Positions 34,955 to 46,638 of a DNA stretch of 64,000 nt are shown piece by piece. The stretch is from Hyperoodon ampullatus. Its lineage: Eukaryota; Chordata; Mammalia; Artiodactyla; Ziphiidae. Location: the NCBI GenBank assembly GCA_949752795.1, contig OX457061.1, forward strand, positions 124,950,152-125,014,151, read 5' to 3'. Both the position numbers and the translations under genes were made by a program. The notes below the pieces were generated by a model. It saw only the letters and a program-made list of their open reading frames with translations. It had not been told where the DNA came from and searched no databases. Position 1 is the stretch's first letter; each line of letters starts with the position of its first letter.

Positions 34955-35490
34955 TCACGGTATGACAGACTCTAGGTCCATCCACCTCACTACAAATAAC
35001 TCAATTTTGTTTCTTTTTATGGCTGAGTAATACTCCATTGTATATATGTGCCACATCTTCTTTATCCATTCATCTGTCAATGGACACTTAGGTTGCTTCC
35101 ATGTCCTGGCTATTGTAAAGAGAGCTGCAATGAACATTGTGGTACATGACTCTTTTTGAATTATGGTTTTCTCAGGGTATATGCCCAGTAGTGGGATTGC
35201 TGGGTCGTATGGTAGTTCTATTTTTAGTTTTTTAAGGAACCTCCATACTGTTCTCCATAGTGGCTGTATCAATTTACATTCCCACCAACAGTGCAAGAGG
35301 GTTCCCTTTTCTCCACACCCTCTCCAGCATTTATTGTTTGTAGATTTTTGGATGATGGCCATTCTGACTGGTGTGAGGTGATACCTCATTGTAGTTTTGA
35401 TTTGCATTTCTCTAATAATTAATGATGCTGAACATCCTTTCATGTGTTTGTTGGCAATCTGTATATCTTCTTTGGAGAGATGTCTATTTA
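34955..35490 (-). pseudogene. L1 ORF2 C-terminal remnant
   Basis: C-terminal part of L1 ORF2, whose full protein carries endonuclease, reverse transcriptase and a cysteine-rich C-terminus. The 162-codon open part contains [20 protein letters not shown] (the cysteine/histidine-rich motif), [20 protein letters not shown] and the [10 protein letters not shown] block. A small deletion near 34955 ends the frame early, after ESVIP. The upstream RT and endonuclease were lost by 5' truncation. Confidence 0.9.
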
Positions 35491-35514
35491 AGTCTTCTCA
35501 GGCTGGCAGTTTTG

Positions 35515-36275
35515 ATACTAGTATAAGTCCTCCAAATTCTTGTCAGTCTTCCATAGGTGTCAAGAAGATCCACTCTATGAGGCACAAGGGTTCTCCAGAT
35601 ATCCTGCCTAGGTAATCACATCCTTCTTCCTGACTTCTGGTCCACTGGATCCAGAAGTCAAACTCTCTTTAGCAAACATGTGTCCAATCACAGCCATGGT
35701 CCTGCTTCCAGAACATGCTATCTGGGTCAGCTGAGAATTTTCCAAATCATCAAATGTTGATTCCTTTTTTGTTTAGCAAGGAGAAACCAGGCTGCACCTT
35801 CTACAGTTTGCTTGGAAATTTTCTCAGTTGAATATCCAAGGTCACTGCTCACAGGTTCTACTGTCCTCCCAAGAGCAAAACATAATTCAAAGGAGTTCTC
35901 TGTGACTTTATACAACAAAGACCACCTTCCCTCTAGGGTCCAAAAACATGTCCCTCATTTCCATCTGAGACCTCACCAGAGGCAACTTTAACATTCATAT
36001 TTCTAACAACATTGTGTTGATGATGATATGTGCGTTCTCTAAGGGGGTAGAAAGCTTTCTTTGATATTCTGTCTTCTTTCTGAGTCCTCACCAGAATTGC
36101 CTTTAACATCCATATTGATAGACAATCTCTTCAAGGCAATTTAGGTATTTTTCTATCAAGCACCTCAAACTCTTCCAGCCTCTACACATTACTGAATTCC
36201 AAAGCCACTTCTGTACTTTCAGGTATTCTTATGGCAGCAGCACCCTGTTTTCTGGTACCAGAATCTGCATTAGTG
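35515..36275 (-). mobile_element. MaLR internal region, 5' part, antisense
   Basis: Resumes after the L1 target duplication. 'cctctacacattactgaattccaaagccac', 'tttcaggtattcttatggcagcagcacc' and 'ttctggtaccagaatctgcattagtg' are the reverse complement of the MaLR 5' internal start and LTR edge. Beyond about 36275 the expected 5' LTR is missing. Confidence 0.75.
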
Positions 36276-37574
36276 TCCTACATGTGTATTCAATTTCCTG
36301 TCTTGCTGAATAAGAGCATCAAGAAATTGGTCAGTTTTTTTATCTGCTATATCCCAATACCAAGATTCCAGAATAGAACTCAGCATATTAGTACTCAATA
36401 AATGAATGTATGAAATAACAAAATTAAGCATAAAGAACAAAGTTGGTGTCATTCTTTTCCTACAGTCATTGAACATTGGGAAGCTTAGGAACAGAAAAAA
36501 TTGCGAGCACTTTTCTCTTTCAAAATTTATGTATATTACTCCTCCCCCCCAAAAAAATGTGGAGAGTATGATAGCTTCTGAAAATGAATATTTTCTGTGC
36601 TGGAAGGACCAAGGATGTCACTCCAAGCCATGACAGTACATCTGGTCAATTCAAGAAGAAGATAATCAGTTCATTCAAAATGCTTGTTTTTGATATTGAC
36701 CAGAGAAGGTAAGTCAACTGTCAACTTCATCTCTATCGTTACTTGCAACCTGGCCTTACTCAAATATATTTCAAATCATCAGTTAAAATATTTTTAATTT
36801 TTTTCAATATTCATTTTTCTCAGTCTCCTGACTAAAAGTCAGAAAATATAAAAGGTGAAAAAGCTACAGTAAATAAACATGGTAATTTTTTGTCAGAAGT
36901 CAAATGTAGATTTAGTAACAGTATACTTCCTTGTCTCCCTCTACTGATAAATTAATAACAACACTGGGTTCAACCTATTTACTTAGAAAGATGATTATGT
37001 TTTACTGTGATCAGTAAGTCAATTCATTTGTATTTCATTATATTTACTGTGTAAGGAAATTAGCACAGCTAAAAATATCCTTTTATGAAACCTGATGAAT
37101 AAGAACAAAATGAAAAATAGAGTGACATAGTATACCAATAAAGTTTTAGTACCCAAACAAAAATGATACTTGGGAAAATGTAATATAAATCTTTAAGCAG
37201 CATATAATTATACAGATTAGAAAAGACTGGAATATTATATGAAACGGTCACAAGGACACTTTCATATCAAGTGTACAAAATTAAAATGAAGTTAAATTTT
37301 TTTTAATTATCTAAAAAAGGTCTTCAGTTATTCTGGAAAATATAGGCACCAAGCCCTTCTCTTTTCTCATTGAGCTAAATCAGTCAAGAAAATAAAAATA
37401 TTAGGAGCAGAAGTGTCCTGAAAATGTAAATGTTCAGCAAATTTTTCATTCATTAAAGAATACTTGCCTTCTCATTTTTATCTACAACACATGGAAAATT
37501 AGATAGAGTGGGCAAGAGAATCTCAACACAGTTTCAGCAAAAGTGTTGCTGAACTCTCTGAAATTTAACACATT
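36276..37574. other. unique AT-rich DNA, nothing recognised
   Basis: No gene or repeat family recognised. Confidence 0.5.
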
Positions 37575-37785
37575 AACGTGAAGATAAGCCAGACGTTATT
37601 CAACTTAACCTTCACAGTTAGCTTCTGAGATAGGACTAGCTGGCTTTATGTAACCTGTAGTCTTGTTTGGGGACATACTGTAGATGAGGCAGGAAGGAGG
37701 TAAGTAGGTTCAACTAGTTAGCGGAAGAGCTGGGATTTGAAGGGATGGAGTTTGACTCTAGGATCTTCACCCACCAACCACCACC
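37575..37785 (-). repeat. MIR SINE, antisense
   Basis: 'gatgaggcaggaaggaggtaagtaggttcaactagttagcggaagagctgggatttgaa' is the reverse complement of the MIR core and head. Confidence 0.75.
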
Positions 37786-39634
37786 CGCACGGTGTGTGCA
37801 GCCAACCTAAGCAACAGCCTTTGACCCGGTGAGCTCCAAGTCTGGGTACGTTTCTGTATATTGAAGGCTTCCTTGAAAGCAGCCTAAGAGGGAGAGGGAA
37901 CGAACAGGGTGACAGCAAAACGTTCACCCAAACTGACACATTAAAGAGAAGGTTGTTCCTTGAAATCCTTTCAACTTTCCTTTCGTTTTAGTACTTTTGT
38001 AGCAAACAAAGCCTGCAGACCACCAAAAAAATAAATTAATTAATTTAATTTAATTTAATTAAAAATAGACCATTGTAGTAGAAGAAAGAAACTTTAGATG
38101 AATTGATTTCAATGCTTTCTGTCACCCTTCAGCCTATGTCAAATACCAGCTGGGCTTCCACTATCAGCATTTTCAATCCTAAAACTCTTGGTGATTTAAT
38201 ACTAATATTATGTTAATACTGATACTGTTAATTTTAGCATGTGTTAACATTAACACTGTTTACGAACATGATTTTCATTGCAGTGAAATCTGAATAGTAT
38301 TTCCTTAAGTAAATATCCTTCAAGTATAAAAAATTAAATTATATTATCTATGAAATACCATATGTACATTGTATTGTTTCTTTGTTGGATTTTTTAAAGA
38401 AGTTTAATTCTGCTGTGGAATTGAAGGGAATGAAACAGATGAAATGCATGAGAAATAGTAAGCATAGACAGTAAGCTAGTAGCTTACGAAATTATCAGTG
38501 AAGCTCATGGGCTGTGTCGGGTACAGAGAATGGATACACAGCAGCTGGTGAGCCACAGGCAGAATCCATCAGACACTTAGATGGTAAGTTAGTAACTTCT
38601 GAAACATGTTAACAGTAGACTGAGTAAATAGGAAATATAATGGAATAAACAAAAGCGTTACATCTAAATAGGAAGGCTGGAGAGACCAAATTACGATCAC
38701 ACCACCTCCAGGCTGACAGCTGCTATCTCCAGAAAAGGCACACATGGGTCCTTCTCAGGAGGGTCCCATTCTAGCCCCATGGGCTCTAAGCTAGACCATA
38801 AATAAAACCCATGGCTGCTCAGCCGTCTAAGTGCCACACAAGTTGCGTGGAGCATTGAGGCCTCTGCTTTTCCCTGATAGGCAAGTGTAGGTCAGAGCCC
38901 AAGATACTTTCCATTCCTGGGCCTCCTTGCTCAGACCTCCATGCTAATTCTTGTAACCATACCATCAGTGAGGAAGGCTGATGGGCAGATAGACAGAAGG
39001 TGGGAACACTGAACACCCCAAGACTCAGCCTCCCACTAGCTGGCATCCTAGACCATTGCTTTCTCCTTGCTTTTATTTTTTTCAACCTTTTATATCATTT
39101 CCATTCTTTGCTACAAAAGTACTAAAATAGTGAAAACGTTGAAGAAATGCTAAAGTTAAAAAACAAACAAAAAAACAAAACTATGTGATTCAAGCAATTT
39201 TATATCGTCCGACCTTTCCATTCTATCATCTCTCTATGGCTTGCCTGGTAGTATATCTTGAGGCTAGCATTTCATCAGGGAAGCTTTCAACATGATCCAA
39301 ATTTTTAAAATAAATTTATAGATGGCTTGCTGCAAATCAGTAAAAGATTGACACATGAAGATGTAAAATTACTAACCTTATTGTCCAAATGTTGAAATGG
39401 CATTGAGCTATTACTATGAGCTGAAGAAAGAATATCACAGACTACTAATATCACAGACTACTTCAAATATTTAAGTTTTAAGGTAAAAAAAGAAAATGAG
39501 AGAGAAAAAGGACACTAAAAAGGCACAAAAAATACAGTCAAAAGTATCATTATGTTTTAGAACTTATTTCTTTCCTGCAATTTTCAAAACTTCCCAACTT
39601 GTATTTTTAGGCACTTGAATGGGTAAATGGACTT
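37786..39634. other. unique DNA, nothing recognised
   Basis: Contains an AT-rich (TTTAA)n/(TTAAT)n tract at 38028-38062. An 88-codon minus frame (38819-39085) has no recognisable motif. Confidence 0.45.
38028..38062. repeat. (AATTA/TTTAA)n microsatellite
   Basis: Repeated TAATT and TTTAA units, partly self-complementary. Confidence 0.85.
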
Positions 39635-39635
39635 C

Positions 39636-39770
39636 ATTCATTCATTCATTCATTCCCTCATTCAACAAATGTTTGGTGGCCTCTGATTACATTCTGGGTT
39701 CACCGCTAGGCCCTGGAGATTCATTGGAAATACAGTCTCCATCTTCAATAAGTCTATCTATGTATTTGTC
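39636..39770 (-). repeat. L2 LINE 3' end, antisense
   Basis: (CATT)n followed by 'caacaaatgtttggtggcctctgattacattctgggttcaccgctaggccctggagat' is the reverse complement of the L2 terminus. Confidence 0.7.
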
Positions 39771-41747
39771 TTTCACCTTCCAAATTTGAGAATTTTGAAA
39801 AATATCACACATTTTTCCTTCGTGTTTTTCTCAGCATCCAATTGGCATTTTGCACTATGGCCTAGCACATTCTGTACAATGTAATCTTAGGAAGCAGTAA
39901 CAAAAGAAAATACAATAAGAAATAAGAAAATACAAAATGTCCTGAGTGATGGGTCCCTTTACACTGTTGACCAAAGGAGAAAATTATGTTTGGTCAGTTC
40001 ACAGTGATGCTTCCCAACTGTGAGTGCGCTGACCAATCCTGTGCGGACTTCATTGAAAGTCTAATTCAGTTGGTCCTGAGTGGGACTGAAGTTGCATTTC
40101 CAGCAACACTGAGTTGCTGGTGCACGGACCACACATCTAGTAGGAAGGCTATAGACTACAGCATTTTACATCTTTTGCTAAATGTACCAGTTGATGTCAA
40201 ACATGACCAGCATCGGTTTTCAATGCATGCTAGCCTCTTCTCCCAATATATTCATTCAACAAGATCTTACAATCACCTTCCAAGAGTTCTTTATAGTAAG
40301 GAAATCAGAGCCTGGTAAAGGGGCTTGAAGTATAAACATGTAACTGTCTTACAGCGTCATTTTAACAGGATCCCAAAGTATAATTTTGCTATTTCATCCC
40401 AGAGCCTTCTCATCCCTCTTTAAGGAAATTTCTGAATTTTCTAGGTTTGCCTACTCAGTAGCTGGACTTTGTTACCCTGAGCAAAACAGGAGCAGAGAGA
40501 AGAAGGAACCTAGGCCAAGAGAAGCTACATTAATACACACCATAGAGAATTGATCCAGCATGCATGCGTAAGAGGAGGAGAGAGTTGTAACTCACATTGA
40601 AGACCAGAGATTTTTAACAGGATGACAGTGGGTGAAAAGAGATTCTCGTAGAGCAGCTTCCTTATGAGAAAAACCTCAGAAGAAAAAATTAGTCGGGAAA
40701 AGAAGAATACAGATGGATCAAGAGCAAAGTTGGAACAATGTGAAATACCAATAATGCAATTCTCACACTGATATCCCCTTAAGCAATCTGTATAGGGACT
40801 GAGATCACTTTTCAAGGGTTTTTCCAGTTGAAGTGTTTACATTTTTGAGCTGACACCACACTTTACCCCAACTTTACCCCAATCACACAATTAAAGAGTT
40901 AAAATTGTCACTGTCCCTTAGTTCAGGCTTTTAGAATGTAAATTCTTTCCTCTTCACATGCAGTCGTTTATTTACTATCCCTCTAGAATTGTTAGATGCA
41001 ATCAGATCTCCTCAGCCTGCTTTAAAATGTATTTTTCAGACATAAATGTATTCATCGTGAATCCTCCCTCACGAAAATAGTTATTCTGATTTTTGAATAC
41101 ATTTCACAGTCATTTTCAGTATCATTCACCAATTTGAAACTCCTTAATTACACTCAGTGTTTAGAACCAAATATAGCATTGCTTCTGAGGACTTGTAAAG
41201 CAGATCTGTGATTTCCCTTGATTCCCAGAACAAAGTTCACTAAGAAATAACTCGATTTTTATAAGTCTTCACGCTTCCAAAGCTCCAAGCTATGGTGCTG
41301 AGGACACGGTGCAAACAGAAGAAACAGGGCAACTTTGTTCTGCCATCAGGTGCCCAGTCACGGTAGAGTTGGGGGGTGGAGGGGTCTCGCTGGACTCACA
41401 GGGAACAGCAACCTCACCTCTGCTAACAGGCAGGCCCGCATCACCGTAGCTGTGCCCCGCCTCCCCGTGCCATGGCAATTGTTCAAAACATTCCACAGAA
41501 CCAGGCTCTGATCCTAGCCATGTCTCCTTCATTGCAACCACTTCCTTCTACTGTTAGATCCTCCATTCAGGGGGACATTTTTTAAGATGCAGGCACCAGA
41601 GAACATAGTCATCTAGTCATCCCATTGTTCTCTTTTACATCAATCCTTGCAGCGTGGTGTGGAGGAAGAAGGATATAATTGAAGTCAAATAGGCTCTGTC
41701 AGTTTCTAACCACCTTCCACCAATGTTCAGTTTTCTCTATAAGCCTG
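39771..41747. other. unique DNA, nothing recognised
   Basis: A 110-codon plus frame (39986-40318) and a 96-codon minus frame (40525-40815) show no recognisable domain. Confidence 0.45.
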
Positions 41748-41904
41748 CTTCCCAAACCTTAATGTGCATAGAAATTACCTGGAAATCATGGCGAGTGCAT
41801 ATTTGATTTCAGTGGCAAAGAACAGGACCAAGATCCTGCATTTCTAGCAAGATCCCCAAAGCTGCCAGTGCCGCTGGCCTGAGGACCACATTCCAAGTAT
41901 CAAG
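41748..41904. mobile_element. MER20-like hAT-Charlie fossil
   Basis: 'cttcccaaaccttaatgtgcatagaaattacctgg', 'gatcctgcatttctagcaag' and 'ctggcctgaggaccacattccaag' reproduce the MER20-type non-autonomous hAT pattern with degraded inverted ends. Confidence 0.65.
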
Positions 41905-42977
41905 GTGATCAAGACTCATGTACCTTGAGTTCTTTCAAAAAAAGCTGTGACATTTGTTGCAAAATGGAAACTAGAGAGTGAAGTTCCAACGTTACTCTGA
42001 GTTACACTTAGAGATGGGTCTGGAGAAAGACCGATATTGAAGTTTCTAACAGCCAAAGGAAGGGTCTAGGATGATAAAGGGTTGTGAGCAACCCTTGTGG
42101 ATCTGCAGAACCCATGAGAGATTGTGTAGTGAGATACTGAGAAAACAGACAGGGTCCTTGTCACAGAAGAACCTCCTGCTGAGGACGGCTGGCAGCAGTG
42201 ACTCTATTCAGGGAAGCTTCTGGAAACCATACATGGGAAGCACCAAAGAGGGCAACCACCGGGAAGGGCACTGAGAGTGCTGTTTGGGGGCCTAATTACT
42301 CAGAATTGTTGGCTTCAAGATATCTCTATGCATCTCAAAGCAGAGTGAGGGGTGCTGGTCTTTGATCAGAGGGTGAAATGAGAGGAGGTCAGAGTTTTCT
42401 GGCAAATCGTTGATGAGATTGGAAACCCAAAAATTGTGCGTGGAGTGGGGAGTACTGGAGCCAGTAACAGAGGGTCCCAAACAATCCCCAGCCGTCAGCT
42501 TTTCAGCTGAAGCGCACATCCCGTTCAAGAGCGGTGACGTCCAGCACTACCTAAACTCGCACGGTCCTCCTGCCTCTACCTGTTCCATCTGTTCTGTTAC
42601 TGAGCTGCTCCTGGAGCTTGAACGTCCACCTTCAGCTTCTGACCGTTCTGAGGACCTACTTGTTTACCCATCCTGTTGCCCTTCCTCCTCCAAATCCCAA
42701 CCTACTGCCCATGAGTCATCAGCAGATTGCATTGCGGGCACACCGAGACCTTATTGCTAAATGAGCCCCATAAATCTTATTTAAAGTATTCCTGAACTCG
42801 GAGCCCATGGGAAACCTGCCTGTCAACTGTGCTCCGAAGAATTATTGTCCACGTGTTATTACCTCCTCTGGATTGCCCGTTAGTCATCTATTTTAGCAAT
42901 CCTCTGCTAATGCCATTAGGTTGGGACTTATTCACATGCTTTTGGAGAGATGTTTTATCAAAAGCATTGCTAAAATC
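41905..42977. other. unique DNA, nothing recognised
   Basis: A 116-codon plus frame (42410-42760) and a 78-codon minus frame overlap here. The plus frame is serine/proline-rich with no recognisable domain, so I do not call it a gene. Confidence 0.4.
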
Positions 42978-42994
42978 AAGATAAATTATGCCTT

Positions 42995-43163
42995 GTTTGC
43001 AAGGCAGAAATAGAGACACAGATACAGAGAACAAACACCAAAGGGGGAAAGCGGGGGTGGGGGGCAGGGTGGTGGAGGTGGGATGAACTGGGAGATTGGG
43101 ATTGACATATACACACTAATATGTATAAAATAGGTAACTAATAAGAACCTGCTGTATAAAAAA
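42995..43163 (+). mobile_element. short 5'-truncated L1 3' UTR with perfect TSD
   Basis: About 170 bp of L1 3' UTR: 'aatagagacacagatacagag', a G-rich tract (43045-43080), 'gggattgacatatacacactaatatg', 'gaacctgctgtataaa' and an A-tail. It matches the 3' UTR of the L1 at 58320-58490. The 17-bp target duplication AAGATAAATTATGCCTT is perfect at 42978-42994 and 43164-43180, indicating a fairly recent insertion. Confidence 0.95.
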
Positions 43164-43180
43164 AAGATAAATTATGCCTT

Positions 43181-44653
43181 CATAAATTCACTTAGTTACT
43201 TCATCAAAAACATTCAGATTAGTCTGACATGATTTATTTTTAGAGAAACCAGGCTAACACCTGCTCAACAACCCAGATAATTGATTTCACTATTTTAGAA
43301 CAGATTTAACATACTAGCTCAGTTGGCTAAGAAAAGTTCAAATAATTGACCAATCACCTTCTCCATTAAGAGTCCAGAAAAAAAATCACAGGGATACTAG
43401 TCTCTTAACTACATGCAAGAACAGAGGTTTTAAAATTATTTTCGAATTCTCATCCTCAGTAAATTTCAGAGGTACCAGATCTCAATTACTTTGAATAACG
43501 TGAAATGTTTTTATTGGCCTATTAATAGATAAGTGCATCTAAGGGATGAGACTTTGTTTCCATATGTCTGTGCGTCACTCATGGTATTAAAACCACTTGG
43601 CTATTTTGTGAAATCTCTTCTATACCTGTTTCTTGACAGAGTGAACACAGAGGGCAGAGTTGGAATTATTTATGAGTAAATTATTTATGTGTCAATTTGC
43701 ATACGTTTCTGCAAGACAGCAACGATGGCTGGGCTGTGAAGTAAACTCAGACATTTCAGTTGCGTGTGACAGAAATGTATGCTGCTGAGGGGGAAGGAGA
43801 TGGGCTTGACTAGGAAGCTAAAGTGGGGAGAGCATATGAGTACAGACCAACCTCCCGGATAACCAAAGCCACCAGAACGAGAGCTATAAACCCCTCCTGG
43901 ACCTTCCCTGTCTCCTGGCTTCTCTGTGCTTCCCTCCAAGGTCAGGGGAACGGATCTTCCTCTCACTGAAGACGAGGCCCCTCCCACCTCTCACGTTCAC
44001 ATTAATGGCTTCACTAGAGTTGAGCCAGCAATTCACTGCTGGTTCCAGGTTAAAAGACTTGAAGGTCTTTACTGGATCTGGTTTGAATCATCTCTGGGCC
44101 AATAAATGGTGGTTAGCAGGAGGGATAAACAGTAAACCATGTTCTGCTCCTATCAGATGCTCAACAACAAAGTAACTGGCAATAAAAACATTTCACCTGC
44201 ATCCCACCTTCTGTACACAAAAGTTGTCAGTAAAATAATCTGAAACTTCCACTTCCATATCAGTGGACATGTTTCAATGCATTTATGATAAAAGGAGAAT
44301 TTAAAAACATATTTAAGATGGTTTTATTTCCAAAATTCAGATTAACAGTTAGAACAAAGTAACAAATTAACTTTCAGTTCAAGATGGCAGAAAGAGCATA
44401 AATCTCACTGAAATGAGGGAATAAAAATAAAATTGAAGGAAGAATAAGAGAGTGAAGAAACTCAAAAGCAGCAGCATCGGGGTTAAGATCATTTCTCAAA
44501 GTTCTGAGAGCTGGTGGGATAGTTTTGCCAGATGGAAACAGACATGAGGAAGCCACAGACCAGCACACACCCCGAGGGGCTGCAGGCAAGGGTGGAGCAG
44601 CCCACCAGGGGAGGGAGGAACGCTCCTGGCTAGGACTCTGAACAGGACCGAGG
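43181..44653. other. unique DNA, nothing recognised
   Basis: Frames of 100 and 116 codons on the minus strand (43685-43987, 44374-44724) lack recognisable motifs. Confidence 0.45.
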
Positions 44654-44900
44654 CTGGGAGTTAGAAGCAAACATATACACACCACTGCATATAAAATAAC
44701 CAACAAGGACCTACCACATGGCACAGGGAACTCTACTCAATATCTTGTAATAACCTATACGGGAAAACAGTCTGAAAAAGTATATATATATATGTATTTA
44801 AATCACATATATATACATACACATACATATATATCACTGAATCACTGCTTTACACCTGAAACTAACACAACATTGTAAATTATAAATTGACTATACTTCA
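44654..44900 (+). mobile_element. 5'-truncated L1 3' UTR fragment
   Basis: 'caacaaggacctaccacatggcacagggaactctactcaatatc' through 'tgaaactaacacaacattgtaaattataaattgactatacttca' is the younger L1 3' UTR. It stops a few bases before the expected A-tail, exactly where a CHR SINE begins. An internal TATATA/CATACA stretch (44781-44833) is expanded. Confidence 0.85.
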
Positions 44901-45106
44901 GGGCTTCCCTGGTGGCGCAGTGGTTGAGAGTCCGCCTGCCGATGCAGGGGACATGGTGCCCCGGTCCGGGAGGATCCCACATGCCGCGGAGCGGCTGGGC
45001 CCGTGAGCCATGGCCGCTGAGCCTGCACGTCTGGAGCCTGTGCTCTGCAACGGGAGAGGCCACGGCAGTGAGAGGCCCGCGTACCGCAAAAAAAAAAAAA
45101 AAAAAG
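44901..45106 (+). mobile_element. CHR SINE with damaged B box
   Basis: Forward CHR copy with the A box region TGGCGCAGTGG intact. A deletion removes most of the B box (GGGGACATGGTGCCCC where other copies have GGGGACACGGGTTCGTGCCCC). A-tail at 45089-45106. No clean target duplication is visible, either around the SINE alone or around the L1-SINE composite. Confidence 0.95.
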
Positions 45107-46293
45107 CTTTGAGATTTAGTTGACTAACACTAAGCTGGCAGCTATTGATAAAATAACATTCATTAAATGGCATCACAATGCCCTCTTCTAGGTATCTAGC
45201 CTATAAAATAGTGACAGAAACATGTCCATGCAGTTGGGGTACAGCACTGTTTGCATTGAAAACAAGTGTCTACCTAACTCTAAAGGTGGACAATATTGGT
45301 CTAAAATTATCTCAAAAGGAAAAACTTTCACTTATCCCTTCTCACTACTCTATAGGGTTGGCAAGTGTGGGTTAAACCGCAAGCTTGGTTTAACGAAGCG
45401 GCTTCAGGAGAAAAAGGAGTAAAATTTCAGAAACGGTAAAGCTTTCCCACCGAGACTCTTCCTCTGCAGACACTTCAAGGAACTTTGGAATTGAAGTCCT
45501 TCAGGACACAGAATTCAGAACTCTGATCTTGTGAATGTACTACTTGCCTTTGTTCAAGAAAGAAAAGAATATTTTATCACTGTGGTCTCCTCCTTCACTT
45601 AGATTCTTTACGGTGAGGAGGTGAACAGGGAGGAAACAGAAGTGGTGGACGGAAAAAAATGGAACAAAGTGGAAACGTGGCTTCAGATCAGTTCCCAGGA
45701 AGGGAGGAGCTGTAGGTGTGAGGGTCTCTGAGCTCTGTGGCCAAGAGGAGAGGGAGGGTCGGGGGCGCTGAGTGAGCACACGTGGCTTTGGTCCCTTCGT
45801 CTCCCGGTGCTGCGAGCTTGGATGCAGGCAGCCTGCAAATGTGACAGAGCTGGAGGGGCACTTTCTTCTACTTACTTCAGCCCAAAAAAGACAGAAATAC
45901 TTGAGCCGTGATGAATGGTGTCTGAATTTAGCTTGCCTGACACACAAATCAGTTAAGGTGGGTGAGTGACTGCCGGAACCCTTCAGATTTCTGCTACATC
46001 ATCAGAAAGTATTAACAGCATTTTGAAAAAAAAAAAAGGTGGTGAAATAAATGAACTTGTGGAGGGTTATATTTCGAATTGATGTAAGTTAATGAAATGA
46101 CAGACTTAAGGGAATATTTTTTAAAGGTGATAATTGTGCATTATTAAAGTTTTGATTTCTTAGGTTATATTCAACATCGTAAAGACTTTCTTTGTAAAAT
46201 TAACTATTTGCAAACTGTTTCCATATCTGTGCATGAAGAAAGTGATATGCAAATACAGTACCATGGCAGTATAACTCTTTTAAATTTATGGTT
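45107..46293. other. unique DNA, nothing recognised
   Basis: A 135-codon minus frame (45540-45947) is serine/proline-rich without a recognisable domain. No repeat family recognised. Confidence 0.45.
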
Positions 46294-46309
46294 AAATTAA
46301 TATGTATAG

Positions 46310-46622
46310 GGCTTCCCTGGCGGCGCAGTGGTTGAGAATCTGCCTGCTAATGCAGGGGACACGGGTTCGAGTCCTGATCTGGGAGGATCCCACATGCCGC
46401 GGAGCAACAAGGCCCGTGAGCCACAACTACTGAGCCTGCGCGTCTGGAGCCTGTGCTCTGCAACAAGAGAGGCCGCGATAGTGAGAGACCCACGCACTGC
46501 GATGAAGAGTGGCCCCCACTTGCCACAACTAGAGAAAGCCCTCGCACAGAAACAAAGACCCAACACAGCCAAAATAAATAAAATTAATTAATAATCTCCT
46601 ACCCCCAACATCTTCTAAAAAA
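46310..46622 (+). mobile_element. longer CHR-2-type SINE
   Basis: 313 bp. It shares the CHR tRNA-like head but carries an extra 3' block ('gccacaactagagaaagccctcgcacag...aagacccaacacagccaaaataaataaa') absent from the other eight copies. The B box GGTTCGAGTCC fits the pol III consensus perfectly. Target duplication AAATTAATATGTATAG at 46294-46309 and 46623-46638. It is more diverged than the short copies, so it probably belongs to an older subfamily. Confidence 0.95.
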
Positions 46623-46638
46623 AAATTAATATGTATAG

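Larger units (their letters stand above)
34311..35500 (-). mobile_element. 5'-truncated L1, antisense, inserted in a MaLR
   Basis: An L1 3' UTR ('ctttactggagtataaatgcttcac...aacaaagtgaatcagc') is followed by the C-terminal third of ORF2. Flanking text is a near-identical target duplication, GGCCGGCAGGTTTT at 34298-34311 and GGCTGGCAGTTTTG at 35501-35514. The A-tail (T-tract on the plus strand) contains a CHR SINE. The 3' UTR is a distinct variant from those at 43 and 58 kb. Confidence 0.9.

Noticed and set aside
42410..42760. 116-codon frame considered as a possible exon
   Set aside because: Not recognised, Ser/Pro-rich, no supporting splice sites. Left as unassigned sequence.
46310..46622. 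tRNA-like head with consensus A and B boxes considered as a tRNA gene
   Set aside because: The head is part of a SINE: it is followed by the SINE body and A-tail, has target duplications, and cannot form a full cloverleaf that I can see.
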